Assembly (NCBI GenBank): GCA_900129675.1
Contig: FSRD01000001.1
Span: 423,501-487,500 of the forward strand
Length of the DNA: 64,000 nt
Origin: Bradyrhizobium erythrophlei
Lineage (GTDB): Bacteria; Pseudomonadota; Alphaproteobacteria; Rhizobiales; Xanthobacteraceae
Reading direction: 5' to 3'
The position numbers and the translations under genes are program-made. The notes under the pieces were generated by a model that worked only from the letters and a program-made list of their open reading frames with translations, was not told the origin of the DNA and did no database searches. The stretch's first letter is position 1. Every line of letters begins with the position of its first letter. Shown one piece after another: positions 44,913 to 53,983 of this stretch.

Positions 44913-46106
44913 CTAAAACGCCGCCGCCAATTCCTTTGCGCCGGGCTTGTTGCTGTTGCTGTCCATCCGATCGTCGGTCACGGCCAACAGCTTCGCCACC
45001 GTGTTGTGGCGGATCGCGACCGGATTGCGTTCGTAGCCGCCGCGCTGGAAGAAATTCGAGGTCGGCACCTGTTCGCGCATCGCCTGCGGCATCGTCACCA
45101 TGTCGAGCCCGGTGCCGTCGCCGGTCAGGTTCATCATTTCTAGTTCGGCTGCCGTCAGCGGGCGATTGTACCCCTTGGCGCGGGCGAAGATCACCGAGGT
45201 CAAGAGCTTGTGGGTCTGCAGCAGCGGCCCGACGTCGATATCCAGCACCATGGCGTGCACCGCCCAGCCCTGCGGCGTATCGGCGAGTTTTTCGTGCGCC
45301 GACCAGTCGTCGGGCACTGTGCGCGTGAACGCCACCATCTTCTTCAGGACCGCGATCTTGTGCTCCAACGCCTTGCGCAGCGGACCGAGAAGCGTGGCGG
45401 CCTTCTCGGTCAGTTCCCTGACGAATTCGTGGCCCTGTTCGGCGACCAGTTCGATGCTGTTGGTGGTGAGCAACTGATTATAGCCGATCGCGCTCGAAAT
45501 CGCGCGCTTGCCGCCATGCTCGATTCCCGACTGCACGTCGTAATTGCCGGTGCCGCCGGTCTCGAACGAATAGACCCGCACCGCCTGCTCGCGGGTCAGG
45601 CCGGAGGCCAGCGCGTAGCGGGCATACGCGCGTTTGAATTCGGCTTCCGTCGCCGGCCGTTGCGGCGTGAACTGGAAATGCTCGGCGGCCGCCTTCATGA
45701 GATCCGCGACCACGGGAATAGCCTTGCGCTCGCGCGGCGGCTTTCCCTCCTCGGGCTCGGGATTTACCGGCCGTTTCGGGCCGGTATAGAACGGCGGCTG
45801 CGTCAGCACGTAATCGTCGAGCGTGATGGTCAGGTGCTCGCGCCGCTTGGCATTGCGGCCGCGGCGTTTTTCGGAGATCGACGCCCAATAGGCGCCGGCC
45901 TCTTCGTCGAACGCCGCGCGCGCTTCCTGATATTCCCTGAGCTTGCGGCGATATTCGGCGATCGCCTGCGGCGAAGCCGCCTGAGCCATCGCATTGGCGG
46001 TCGAAGCCGAAAGCGTGCCGAGCTTGACCGCCACGGCCGGCGGCGCACCCGCGAACCACGCGAGCGCGACCAACCCAAATCCAACGCGAATCAATTGCGG
46101 GCGCAT
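44913..46106 (-). CDS. Exported conserved hypothetical protein
   Basis: 397 residues with signal peptide (IRVGFGLVALAWFAGAPPAV, cleaved near AVA-VK). A coiled-coil region (about 45-75) is followed by a domain in which YSFETGGTGNYDVQSG and SSAIGYNQLL resemble the active-site region of lytic transglycosylase-like folds (Glu then QSG and a YNQ motif). Whether it cuts peptidoglycan is not certain. Typical of Bradyrhizobium; stands alone. Confidence 0.75.
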   Translation of the reverse strand: MRPQLIRVGFGLVALAWFAGAPPAVAVKLGTLSASTANAMAQAASPQAIAEYRRKLREYQEARAAFDEEAGAYWASISEKRRGRNAKRREHLTITLDDYVLTQPPFYTGPKRPVNPEPEEGKPPRERKAIPVVADLMKAAAEHFQFTPQRPATEAEFKRAYARYALASGLTREQAVRVYSFETGGTGNYDVQSGIEHGGKRAISSAIGYNQLLTTNSIELVAEQGHEFVRELTEKAATLLGPLRKALEHKIAVLKKMVAFTRTVPDDWSAHEKLADTPQGWAVHAMVLDIDVGPLLQTHKLLTSVIFARAKGYNRPLTAAELEMMNLTGDGTGLDMVTMPQAMREQVPTSNFFQRGGYERNPVAIRHNTVAKLLAVTDDRMDSNSNKPGAKELAAAF

Positions 46107-46213
46107 CGCCCTGTTGTAGCAAGCGTGCGGCTTAAGTCAGCCACGAAACTTTCCGTCACCTCTCCCGGTGGCCTTTCAGTCACTCCTGCCGAACACCGCG
46201 ATCTCAATCGATT

Positions 46214-46843
46214 TCACTTCCACGCGAACACCGGCTGTTCCAGCTCGGCGACGCGGGTAGCCCGGCCCGCCAGCACTTCGCGGAACTGATAGATCAGCGC
46301 CGCGGTCGGCGCGTGGATATGTTGACCGGCGAGGCGAAAGCGGATCACGCGCCGGGTGCTTTCGGGGATCGTGGTGAAACTGAAAGCGTCCTCCCGCTCG
46401 ATCTCCTCCAGTGCAATCCGATGCACGGACGCGACCTCCGCGGGATTGGGTAAAATCGCCGCCCTCCCCGTCACCCACACCACGACCGGCGTGATGAGGT
46501 AGCCGGACCGGGTCGGATAGTCGTCGAGCAGGCCGAGTACGTCACGCGCCCCAAGCTTGAGGCCGAGCTCCTCAAGCAGCTCGCGCAATGCCGCCTCGGC
46601 TTGCGTCTCGCCGGGGTCACAGCGCCCGCCCGGCAGCGCCCATTGGGCGCTGTGGGAACGCAGGCTCGCCGCACGCCGGGTCAACAGAAACGTCGTATCG
46701 CCGCCGGCGTCGCTTTCGGTGAGCGCGATGGCAACCGCGGCGCGCTTTAGCGCCGGCGCGGCTTGATCCGGCTGTTTGCGGGTGAATGCCGCGCAGAGCT
46801 CTGCGATATTCCGCCGGGTGGCATCATCAAATGAACGGGCCAT
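46214..46843 (-). CDS. Nudix hydrolase, CoA pyrophosphatase type
   Basis: 209 residues. The Nudix box spans residues 72-94 (GGRCDPGETQAEAAL then RELLEELG), with metal glutamates in REL-EE. The preceding LLTRRAASLRSHSAQWALPG is the mark of the CoA-pyrophosphatase subgroup, which splits CoA and acyl-CoA to phosphopantetheine and 3',5'-ADP. Cytoplasmic, no signal peptide. Confidence 0.9.
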   Translation of the reverse strand: MARSFDDATRRNIAELCAAFTRKQPDQAAPALKRAAVAIALTESDAGGDTTFLLTRRAASLRSHSAQWALPGGRCDPGETQAEAALRELLEELGLKLGARDVLGLLDDYPTRSGYLITPVVVWVTGRAAILPNPAEVASVHRIALEEIEREDAFSFTTIPESTRRVIRFRLAGQHIHAPTAALIYQFREVLAGRATRVAELEQPVFAWK

Positions 46844-46921
46844 TGCGCTTGACTACAACAGTCCTGCGACCGATGAAATGACCCGGAAAGCATGACCACC
46901 TGCCGGGAACGGAACGCAGAC

Positions 46922-47344
46922 ATGACGAGCAAGGCCGCGGACAAACTCAAATCCGACGGCTGGAAGATCGTCGAAACATCGGGGTTCCTGCACCTGATCG
47001 GACCGCTGTGGCAGCGGGTCGCGGACGGCCAGCATGAATATGCGCTTGTGACCGAGGACAAGCACCACAACCGCCGCGGCCTGGTGCAGGGCGGCGTCCT
47101 CATGACCTTCGCCGACCGCACCTGCGGCATGACCGCGCGCTACGTCTCGGGCAAGCCGACGCTCGCGACCGTGCAGATGGATACGCATTTCGTCGAGGCC
47201 GGCAAGATCGGCGAGGTGCTGGTGTCGCGTCCGCACGTGGTGCGCTCAACCCGCAGCCTGATCTTCATCACGACCGAGGTAACCGTCGACAAGCGCTGTA
47301 TCGCGATGGCGTCCGGCGTGTTTAAGATATTGAAGAGCGAGTGA
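46922..47344 (+). CDS. PaaI-type hotdog thioesterase
   Basis: 140 residues from the ATG at 46922 (46892 is also in frame). The hotdog motif NRRGLVQGGVLMTFADRTCG includes the His/Asn and Gly-Gly elements of the PaaI group, and strands VQMDTHFVEAG follow. Such enzymes hydrolyse acyl- or aryl-CoA esters. Substrate unknown. It diverges from the Nudix CoA pyrophosphatase by 78 bases. Confidence 0.87.
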   Translation: MTSKAADKLKSDGWKIVETSGFLHLIGPLWQRVADGQHEYALVTEDKHHNRRGLVQGGVLMTFADRTCGMTARYVSGKPTLATVQMDTHFVEAGKIGEVLVSRPHVVRSTRSLIFITTEVTVDKRCIAMASGVFKILKSE

Positions 47345-47364
47345 TGGAGCACCCCATCTCCCCG

Positions 47365-47483
47365 CGTCATTGCGAGGAGCGATAGCGACGAAGCAATTCA
47401 GACTTGCTTTGCTGCCCGATGGATTGCTTCGCGGAGCCCGTCATCGGGCGCGCATTCGCGCGACCCGGTGGCTCGCAATGACG
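47365..47483. repeat. Dispersed CGTCATTGCGAG palindromic repeat, copy 1
   Basis: Starts CGTCATTGCGAGGAGCGATA and ends GGCTCGCAATGACG, with GATGGATTGCTTCGCGGAGC inside. The second copy is at 50690-50802. Common intergenic repeat of the group; here it fills the space before the aldo/keto reductase gene. Confidence 0.85.
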
Positions 47484-47503
47484 ACCCAAAGAGTGAGGAC
47501 CAC

Positions 47504-48517
47504 ATGCAATACCGCCAACTCGGCCGCAGCGGCCTGAAGATCTCGCCGATCTGCCTCGGTACCATGATGTTCGGCGGGCCGACCGACGAGGCGACCTCGT
47601 CGCGGATCGTGGCGAAAGCGCGCGAGGCCGGCATCAATTTCATCGACTCGGCCGACGCCTATAATGGCGGCAAGTCCGAGCAGGTGGTCGGCCGCGCGAT
47701 TGCGAACGTCAGGCAGAACTGGGTGCTCGCGACCAAGCTCGCCAACCCGATCGGCGACGATCCCAATCACGGCGGGCTGTCGCGGCGCTGGGTGCTGCAG
47801 GCGGCGGACGAAAGCCTGAAGCGGCTCGGGACCGACTACATCGACATCTATTACCTGCACAAGGAGGACCATGCGACGCCGCTGGACGAGACCGTGCGCG
47901 CGATGGGCGATCTGATCCGCCAGGGCAAGGTGCGCTATTTCGGCGTCTCGAACTACCGCGCCTGGCGGGTCGCCGAGATCTGCAACATCTGCGACCGGCT
48001 CGGCATCGACCGCCCGATCGTCAGCCAGCCCTATTACAACGCGATGAACCGGATGCCGGAAGTCGAGCACTTTCCGGCCTGCGGCTATTACGGCCTCGGC
48101 ATCGTGCCCTATAGCCCCTTGGCGCGCGGCGTGCTGACCGGCAAATACCGCCCGGATGCCGCGCCCGACAAGGACACCCGCGCCGGGCGCAACGACAGGC
48201 GCATGATGCAGACCGAATGGCGGCCGGAATCCCTGGCTCTCGCGCAGCAGATCCGGCAGCACGCCGAGGCAAAGGGCATCACCGCCGGGCAATTCGCGGT
48301 GTCGTGGGTGCTGAACTCCTCGTTCGTCAATGCGGTGGTCGCCGGCCCCCGCACCGAGCAGCAATGGGACGATTACCTGAAGGCGCTCGACTATCGCTTC
48401 ACCGCGGAGGACGAGGCGCTGATCGACCGGCTGGTGACGAGCGGACATCCGTCGACGCCGGGGTTCAACGATCCGGCGTATCCGATCGAGGGGCGGCGCG
48501 CGAAAACGGCGAACTGA
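47504..48517 (+). CDS. Aldo/keto reductase
   Basis: 337 residues from the ATG at 47504 with GTGAGGA upstream. The catalytic tetrad is complete: Asp48, Tyr53 (DSADAYNGG), Lys78 (LATKL) and His119 (YYLHKED). The C-terminal NADPH-binding strand is AVVAGPRTEQQWDDYL. A cytoplasmic NADPH-dependent reductase of aldehydes or ketones, close to the YdjG/Tas-like group; substrate unknown. The next gene starts 24 bases on. Confidence 0.93.
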   Translation: MQYRQLGRSGLKISPICLGTMMFGGPTDEATSSRIVAKAREAGINFIDSADAYNGGKSEQVVGRAIANVRQNWVLATKLANPIGDDPNHGGLSRRWVLQAADESLKRLGTDYIDIYYLHKEDHATPLDETVRAMGDLIRQGKVRYFGVSNYRAWRVAEICNICDRLGIDRPIVSQPYYNAMNRMPEVEHFPACGYYGLGIVPYSPLARGVLTGKYRPDAAPDKDTRAGRNDRRMMQTEWRPESLALAQQIRQHAEAKGITAGQFAVSWVLNSSFVNAVVAGPRTEQQWDDYLKALDYRFTAEDEALIDRLVTSGHPSTPGFNDPAYPIEGRRAKTAN

Positions 48518-48541
48518 AACAAAATTCCGCGTGAGGCATCG

Positions 48542-49858
48542 ATGTCCCATCAGGATCGCTACGGCCTGACCCTGTCGACGACCTCCTCCGAGGCCGCAGC
48601 TGCCTATTGCGACGGCATCGACCTCTTGCTGTCGGCATGGACCGGTGCTGCGGAAGCGTTCGATCGCGCGGTCGCGGCCGATCCGGAGTTTGCGCTGGCG
48701 CAGATCGCCCGCGCCCGCATCCATACTTTCTATCAGCAGGGCGACGTGGCGCGGAAAAAGGCGGCGCTCGCGCGCGAGCTGGTCGCCCGCAACGGCACGG
48801 AGCGGGAGCGGAGCCATGTCGAGACGCTGGCGCAGGCCGTGGAGGGCCAGATCCCGGCGGCGCTGGCCGCGGCACTGGCGCATCTGGAAACTGCGCCGCG
48901 CGATGCGTTGGTGATGTCGCTGCCGCTCGGCGCGTTCGGGCTGTTCGCGTTTTCCGGCATGGCCGGTCACGACCAGGCGCGGGTGGATCTGTGCGAGCGT
49001 CATGCCCATCATTACGGCGACGACTGGTGGTTCCTCACCTATCACGGCTGGTCGCTGACCGAGAACGGCGAACTCGCCCGCGGCCGCGCGATGACGGAGC
49101 GCGCCTTCGGCCTGCGCCGCGCCAACGCCAATGCGGTGCACTCCCTGCTCCACGCGATGTTCGAGGACGGCTCGCTTACCGAGGCCGACGCGCTGGTGAC
49201 GGAGTGGATCCCGGGCTACGACCGCTCCGGCATTCTGCACGGCCATATAAGCTGGCATCAGGCGCTGGGTGCGCTCGAGCAAAGCGATGCGGCCAAGGCG
49301 CTGGCGATCTATGCGGATGTCCTGAAACCCGCGGTCACCTCGGCGCCGCCGATCAACGTCATCTCCGACGGCGCCTCGCTGCTGTGGCGGCTTTCGGCCT
49401 ACGGCCACGACGTGCCGCACGGGCTCTGGACCGAGGCGGACGCCTTTGCGCAGCGCGCCTTTCCGAAATCGAGCATTCCGTTCGCCGATGTCCATATGGC
49501 GCTGTTCGCGGCCGCAACCCACAACTCCGCCGCACTGGAGCAGCGCCTTGGCGTGATCGAGCAGCGTTTGTCCGAGGGCAAGCTGGCGGCCGGACCTGTG
49601 GTGCCGAAAATCTGCCGGGCGATGCACGCCTTTGCCGATGCGGACTATCAGGGCTGCATCCGCCATCTGGCGCCCGTGCTCGACGATGTCGTACGTATCG
49701 GCGGCAGCCACGCGCAGCGCGAGATCATCGAGGACACCTTCATCGTCGCGCTGATGCGCGGGGGCGAACTGGCCCGCGCCCGGGCGATGCTGGACCAGCG
49801 CCTACATCGCCGGCCCTCGCCGCGCGATGCGCGCTGGATGGCGGCGGCGGTGGGTTGA
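48542..49858 (+). CDS. TPR-repeat protein (TTC38-like)
   Basis: 438 residues, all-helical, with TPR-like pairs from about residue 30 (GAAEAFDRAVAADPEFALAQ) to the end (ELARARAMLDQRLHR). The segment WWFLTYHGWSLTENGELARG and the HSLLHAMFEDG region match the TTC38 subgroup. No signal peptide. Probably a scaffold; it may form an operon with the aldo/keto reductase 24 bases upstream. Confidence 0.85.
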   Translation: MSHQDRYGLTLSTTSSEAAAAYCDGIDLLLSAWTGAAEAFDRAVAADPEFALAQIARARIHTFYQQGDVARKKAALARELVARNGTERERSHVETLAQAVEGQIPAALAAALAHLETAPRDALVMSLPLGAFGLFAFSGMAGHDQARVDLCERHAHHYGDDWWFLTYHGWSLTENGELARGRAMTERAFGLRRANANAVHSLLHAMFEDGSLTEADALVTEWIPGYDRSGILHGHISWHQALGALEQSDAAKALAIYADVLKPAVTSAPPINVISDGASLLWRLSAYGHDVPHGLWTEADAFAQRAFPKSSIPFADVHMALFAAATHNSAALEQRLGVIEQRLSEGKLAAGPVVPKICRAMHAFADADYQGCIRHLAPVLDDVVRIGGSHAQREIIEDTFIVALMRGGELARARAMLDQRLHRRPSPRDARWMAAAVG

Positions 49859-49952
49859 GCCATTTTGGCGTCTCCTGGGAACAATAGCCCGAGCGCGTCG
49901 TTGAATCCGTTGGCGCGCGGCGAACACTTGTCGGCGTCGGCGGAAAATTCCG

Positions 49953-50036
49953 ATGGATTTGATCCCGATCGCCGTTGTCGTCGTGCTGTTGCTCGGCGGC
50001 GGCGGATATCGGGGTCGCCATCGTGATTACTGGTGA
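49953..50036 (+). CDS. 27-residue membrane peptide
   Basis: MDLIPIAVVVVLLLGGGGYR then GRHRDYW: one membrane helix and a short basic, aromatic tail. Similar very short proteins recur in Rhizobiales. The frame ends nine bases before the next ATG. Real translation is not proven. Confidence 0.45.
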   Translation: MDLIPIAVVVVLLLGGGGYRGRHRDYW

Positions 50037-50044
50037 GAATCACA

Positions 50045-50305
50045 ATGATCGACTTTCCAAACCATAGTCGCTCCTACGACGGGACGCGACACGCCGTGCG
50101 GTTTTGGGGATATGACAGCGCGATCGAGGCATCGTTTTTCATCGGCGAAGATGCGCTGGCACGAATCCAGCCGGGCGTGCAGCCCGATGAATCAGGCTTC
50201 CTGCATGCCTTCGACGCCAACCGCGATAAAATCTGCGCCGCGGCAGCCAGGGTTTACGTTCGCGGTAGCCGGGGATCTTACGATCTGGGCCCGTCCAACT
50301 TTTGA
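50045..50305 (+). CDS. DUF1488 family protein
   Basis: 86 residues. The pattern VRFWGYDSAIEASFFIGEDA, then FDANRDKICAAAARVY and a short final strand matches DUF1488, small soluble proteins of unknown role. A GTG at 50033 is in frame, but the ATG at 50045 fits the family start. Confidence 0.8.
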   Translation: MIDFPNHSRSYDGTRHAVRFWGYDSAIEASFFIGEDALARIQPGVQPDESGFLHAFDANRDKICAAAARVYVRGSRGSYDLGPSNF

Positions 50306-50316
50306 AACGGCCGGCC

Positions 50317-50544
50317 TCAATCCGCCGGGCATAGCCCTTCTTCAATCGCAACCGAGTGCAATGTGCCGGCATCGGTGACGCCTTCGGCAGCGGTTGCAAG
50401 GATCCGCGACGCCATCTTCGCCTTGGTCGCCGGCGTGGCGGGCTTGCCCGACGCGGTGTCGATATGGGCCGAGGCCTGTTCCAGCACGGATTTCATCATG
50501 GCGACGAGTTCCGGCTTGAAGTCGATGGGCGAAATCTTTGTCAT
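50317..50544 (-). CDS. Small conserved hypothetical protein
   Basis: 75 residues from the ATG at 50544 (50577 also in frame). Helical, beginning MTKISPIDFKPELVAMMKSV, with the segment KAKMASRILATAAEGVTDAG. No recognised family. It converges with the DUF1488 gene. Confidence 0.6.
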   Translation of the reverse strand: MTKISPIDFKPELVAMMKSVLEQASAHIDTASGKPATPATKAKMASRILATAAEGVTDAGTLHSVAIEEGLCPAD

Positions 50545-50689
50545 GCGTACTCCGTTGGCGCGGACATAGCGCGGCAACGTGACTCTAATGCGACTATCGT
50601 GTGGACGATGGCCTTAACAATTGCCTTGGAGGTTAATGACGAAGCCGTGACGTTGGATCGCTTCTGATTCAATTTTCAAACAGCGGCAT

Positions 50690-50802
50690 CGTCATTGCGA
50701 GCGCAGCGAAGCAATCCATGCTTCCGCGAGCCGAGAGATGGATTGCTTCGCGGAGCCTGTCATCGGGCGCGCATTCGCGCGACCCGTTGGCTCGCAATGA
50801 CG
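50690..50802. repeat. Dispersed CGTCATTGCGAG palindromic repeat, copy 2
   Basis: Same family as 47365-47483; the segment from GATGGATTGCTTCGCGGAGC to CTCGCAATGACG is almost identical. 50545-50863 otherwise holds no gene. Confidence 0.85.
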
Positions 50803-50863
50803 GCGAAACACGAACCCGCGTTCTCGCGGCGCGCTTGCGCTCTATCCATCCTACGAACTACTG

Positions 50864-51322
50864 CTAATCGGACGGGCCGATCCAGACCCCCTTGGACGGC
50901 CACGCCCCTTCCCTGACGTTCGAGACCCGGCACGTCGTCTCGTCGAGCATCTCGATGCAGGCGGTGCCGCGCAGGACGGCGCCGCCGCGCTTGACGACCA
51001 GCACCGGCGCTTCCGGGGAGTGCATCCGCGACGTGACGATGAGATCGCCGTTCGGCATGACGACCACGGGGCCGGCGCCCCAGCCCGGAGTGCTCTGCGC
51101 ATTGCAGGCGACCCGCGCGGCAGTGGCTTTGTCGGCCGGCGACATCGCGGTCTGCGCGTTCAAATCATCGATCAGCGGGCGCAGCACGCCCGCCCCGCTC
51201 ACCCCTCGCACGCCTGACGCCGCCACGAAGGCGGCGCCGTAGGCGACGCCGGGCCCGGTGTCGGGCGTCAGCGTCGAGGTCGGCGCACTCATCGCGAGAG
51301 GTGGCTCGGTCGTGGTCGGCAT
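50864..51322 (-). CDS. Conserved hypothetical protein
   Basis: 152 residues. The N-terminal third is Pro/Thr/Gly-rich and probably disordered; the C-terminal part is a compact beta domain (GPVVVMPNGDLIVTSRMHSP, then ETTCRVSNVREGAWPSKGVW) with two cysteines. No signal peptide and no known family. A start at 51292 is also possible. Confidence 0.6.
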   Translation of the reverse strand: MPTTTEPPLAMSAPTSTLTPDTGPGVAYGAAFVAASGVRGVSGAGVLRPLIDDLNAQTAMSPADKATAARVACNAQSTPGWGAGPVVVMPNGDLIVTSRMHSPEAPVLVVKRGGAVLRGTACIEMLDETTCRVSNVREGAWPSKGVWIGPSD

Positions 51323-51385
51323 GGCCAGTATTATCGCAAGGGCTCGACCTCAGGTCGAACCCAATTTTTCGGCGAACCGCGCGCC

Positions 51386-52651
51386 TCACTTCACCATGGC
51401 GCCGTAGATGATGTCCTGGACGTTCTCGCGATAATATTTCCGCAACTCGCCGGGCGCCGCGGTTCCGACCACCACGACGAGGCGCTCCTTCGGGTCGACG
51501 AAGAACTGCGTGCCGTAGGCGCCGTTCCAGGTGAACTCGCCGGGGTTGCCGGGGACCGAGGACAGGCCTTCGCTGGTGCGCACCGCGACGCCGAGGCCGA
51601 AACCAAAGCCGCCGCGATGCGGTTCGACGGTCGCGACGTTGTTCTTGATCTCGGGTCCAAGGTGGTTGGAGGTCATGAGATGCACGGTCTTCGGACCAAG
51701 GATGCGCTGACCGTCGAGCTCGCCGCCGTTGAGCAGCATTTGCCCGAAGCGGAGGTAGTCGCCGACGGTGGCAAACGAGCAGGCGCCGCCGCAGTCGAAT
51801 TTGGTCGGCGTGTCCAGGAGCTTGATGCTCTGCGGCTTGCCGGTGACGGGATCGTTGGGAAACGGATAAGCGAGACGGTCGCGCTGCGCCTCCGAAGGAT
51901 GGAACGTGGCATCCTTCATGCCGAGCGGCTGCCAGACATTTTTCGACAGATAATCGCCGAGCCGCTGCGAGCTGACTTTTTCGATCACCGCGCCCAGCAC
52001 GTCGATCGAAAAGCCATATTCGAATTCCGTCGACGGCTGGTGCACCAGCGGCAGCTTTGTGATGCGATCGATGAAGGCCTGGGTGTCGCCCGCGATCGCG
52101 GGGTCCGTGCCACCCGGGTACATCCGCGCCAGCGGGCTCGAAGAGTCCGGCCGTCCGCCATACATCAGGCCGGAGGTGTGGCGATACAAGTCGTGGATCG
52201 CGATCGGCGACGCCTGCGCTTCCATCTTCAACGAACCGTCGGCCTGCGGGACGCCCACCATCATGTCGGCGAACCCGGGATAGTAGTCGGCGAGCCTGGC
52301 CTGCAGCGGCAGGCGGCCCTGCTTCATCAGCGTCAGACCTGCGACCGCCACCATCGGCTTGGTCATCGACGCCAGCGCGAACACGGCATCGATCGGCATC
52401 GGCGTGCCCTTGGTCGCATCGAGCTGGCCATATGCCTTGTAATGGACCAGCTTGCCGTCGCGGGCGATGGCGACCACGGCGCCGGGCACGCGTTTGGCTG
52501 ATATCTCGCGGGCGAAGAAATCGTCGAGCCGGGCAAGTCCTGCCTGCGAGAATCCGACGTCGTCCGGCTTTGCCTTCGGCAACGGCCCGGCCTGTGCCGC
52601 ATGAGCAGCGAACCCGGCCACCACCGCCGCGGCCAAGATGAGTTTCTTCAT
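51386..52651 (-). CDS. Exported serine hydrolase, beta-lactamase family (class C-like)
   Basis: 421 residues; GGGAGGAAATC precedes the ATG. Signal peptide at 1-21 (LILAAAVVAGFAAHAAQA). The SxxK nucleophile motif is SMTK (Ser95, Lys98); the Tyr element lies in EFEYGFSIDVLG, and WNGAYGT replaces the KTG-like box. The family includes esterases, D-aminopeptidases and class C beta-lactamases; EstB-type esterase is the likeliest here. Periplasmic. Confidence 0.9.
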   Translation of the reverse strand: MKKLILAAAVVAGFAAHAAQAGPLPKAKPDDVGFSQAGLARLDDFFAREISAKRVPGAVVAIARDGKLVHYKAYGQLDATKGTPMPIDAVFALASMTKPMVAVAGLTLMKQGRLPLQARLADYYPGFADMMVGVPQADGSLKMEAQASPIAIHDLYRHTSGLMYGGRPDSSSPLARMYPGGTDPAIAGDTQAFIDRITKLPLVHQPSTEFEYGFSIDVLGAVIEKVSSQRLGDYLSKNVWQPLGMKDATFHPSEAQRDRLAYPFPNDPVTGKPQSIKLLDTPTKFDCGGACSFATVGDYLRFGQMLLNGGELDGQRILGPKTVHLMTSNHLGPEIKNNVATVEPHRGGFGFGLGVAVRTSEGLSSVPGNPGEFTWNGAYGTQFFVDPKERLVVVVGTAAPGELRKYYRENVQDIIYGAMVK

Positions 52652-52819
52652 GATTTCCTCCCAAGGCGGATTTTTTTACCCGCGATTGTCGCGGTTGTTA
52701 TGCCAATTCGGCTCCGCCGGCGAACATGCTAAAAGACCCCCGCCAGGGCAACAAGCCGCACGCGGTCGCGGCGGCTATGCGTCCGTGCGCAGCAATTCCA
52801 CCGTCGCGCCGGCATCGGT

Positions 52820-53983
52820 TCACTGAAAATAGGCCGCGTTGCCGAATCGGGTTTCAGTCGCTTTGACATAGTCCAGCACGAAGCCGAGATTCCTTGTCAG
52901 CCGCTGCACATATATGTCGGGCCCCATCAGCGAATAGAAACCGAGATCGACCACGAAAGCCTTGGGATCGGTGTATCCGAGATATCCCGTTGCCGGCGCG
53001 TCCAGGAATCGCTTGATATCGGCGAGCTTCTGGACGGCGGACCGGTCGAATCGGCTGAACCAGTTCAGGTTACGCGGGCTCCAGCTGCTGGCGATGTCCG
53101 CGCCGCCATTATCGGTCGCGTAGAAATGCGCATGACCCTGATCGTCCTTTCGAATGACGACGTTGCCGCCGCTGTAGCGATCCCATTGCTGGGTCACCGC
53201 GTCGATCAGCATGATCACGGAATATTCGCGCGCCAGTTCGAGTTCGTCTCCGACATAGCCGCTCTTCAGCGTGACGTTCCTGCCTTGCACCGGCTGCGGC
53301 GCGGACGCCTGCAGCAAACGAATGATCGGATGATTCTGGTTTGGCGCGCCATTCGGCGCGGCGTGGGTATTTGCGATTTCGTCCAGGGCGACGTTGGTAT
53401 CGTCCTTCTTGGCCTTGACGCACCCTTTCAGCGGCATGCCGCTCTGGATCGCCTTCAGAATGTTCGCCTTGTTTTCGAGCCGCTGCCGGTTGCTGATGTG
53501 AGCGCTTTCGATCAGCGACTTGAGCGCCTTGCTGCCCACGGGACCAAGCACATAGGGTGCGGCCGTACGATAGACGGAATCGAAACCCATCAGCGCGCCG
53601 AGCTGGAAGGCCCCGATCTCGACATCGGGATTGGCCGCCGAGTTGTGCGGAATAAAGGATCCGCGGGATTTGTAGCCTTTCGGGTCCGAGCTATCGATCT
53701 TCTCGATTTTCATGTTGATCGACGTCGACCCGGACAATTCCTTGAATTGATAGCTCGCGCTATCGTCGAGATTCATGCCCTTCCATTTTTTCATCCAGTC
53801 CGTGGTATCGGGCGCCAGCGTCTGGCCCTTGGCGGCAAGCGCCTCCAGGATCGGATAGCCCTGAATGTCGCTAACCGGCGCCGCAGATGCGGCGAATGCG
53901 GACGCGAGAGCGATTGAGAGAGCGGTTACAAGTGCCGCGGCATGCGTTGTGGCGCATCGGCCGATCCGCTTCGATGTGATCAT
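52820..53983 (-). CDS. Exported protein, possible kinase fold, function unknown
   Basis: 387 residues from the ATG at 53983, with GAGGAG upstream; a longer frame from 54220 runs into a dispersed repeat. Signal peptide to about residue 36 (SIALASAFAASAAP). The segments VEIGAFQLGALMGFDSVYRT, then IDAVTQQWDRYSGGNVVIRK and FYATDNGGADIASSW recall the catalytic core of HipA/Fam20-like kinases (an Asp-Arg-x-x-x-x-Asn loop and a later DNG metal site). This is a resemblance seen by eye. If correct it would phosphorylate exported proteins or sugars. Confidence 0.6.
   Translation of the reverse strand: MITSKRIGRCATTHAAALVTALSIALASAFAASAAPVSDIQGYPILEALAAKGQTLAPDTTDWMKKWKGMNLDDSASYQFKELSGSTSINMKIEKIDSSDPKGYKSRGSFIPHNSAANPDVEIGAFQLGALMGFDSVYRTAAPYVLGPVGSKALKSLIESAHISNRQRLENKANILKAIQSGMPLKGCVKAKKDDTNVALDEIANTHAAPNGAPNQNHPIIRLLQASAPQPVQGRNVTLKSGYVGDELELAREYSVIMLIDAVTQQWDRYSGGNVVIRKDDQGHAHFYATDNGGADIASSWSPRNLNWFSRFDRSAVQKLADIKRFLDAPATGYLGYTDPKAFVVDLGFYSLMGPDIYVQRLTRNLGFVLDYVKATETRFGNAAYFQ

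Noticed and set aside
45210-46289. A 359-codon plus-strand frame opposite the exported hypothetical at 44913-46106
   Set aside because: No motif, biased composition, and the opposite strand has a signal peptide and conserved-looking domain.
47441-49711. A 756-codon open frame on the minus strand opposite the aldo/keto reductase and TPR genes
   Set aside because: It is antisense to two well-supported genes, is rich in Arg/His/Gly without any motif, and reflects the codon bias of high-GC DNA.
51165-52664. A 499-codon minus-strand frame over the serine hydrolase gene
   Set aside because: It overlaps the true hydrolase gene in another frame and has low-complexity Arg/Gly/Ala composition.
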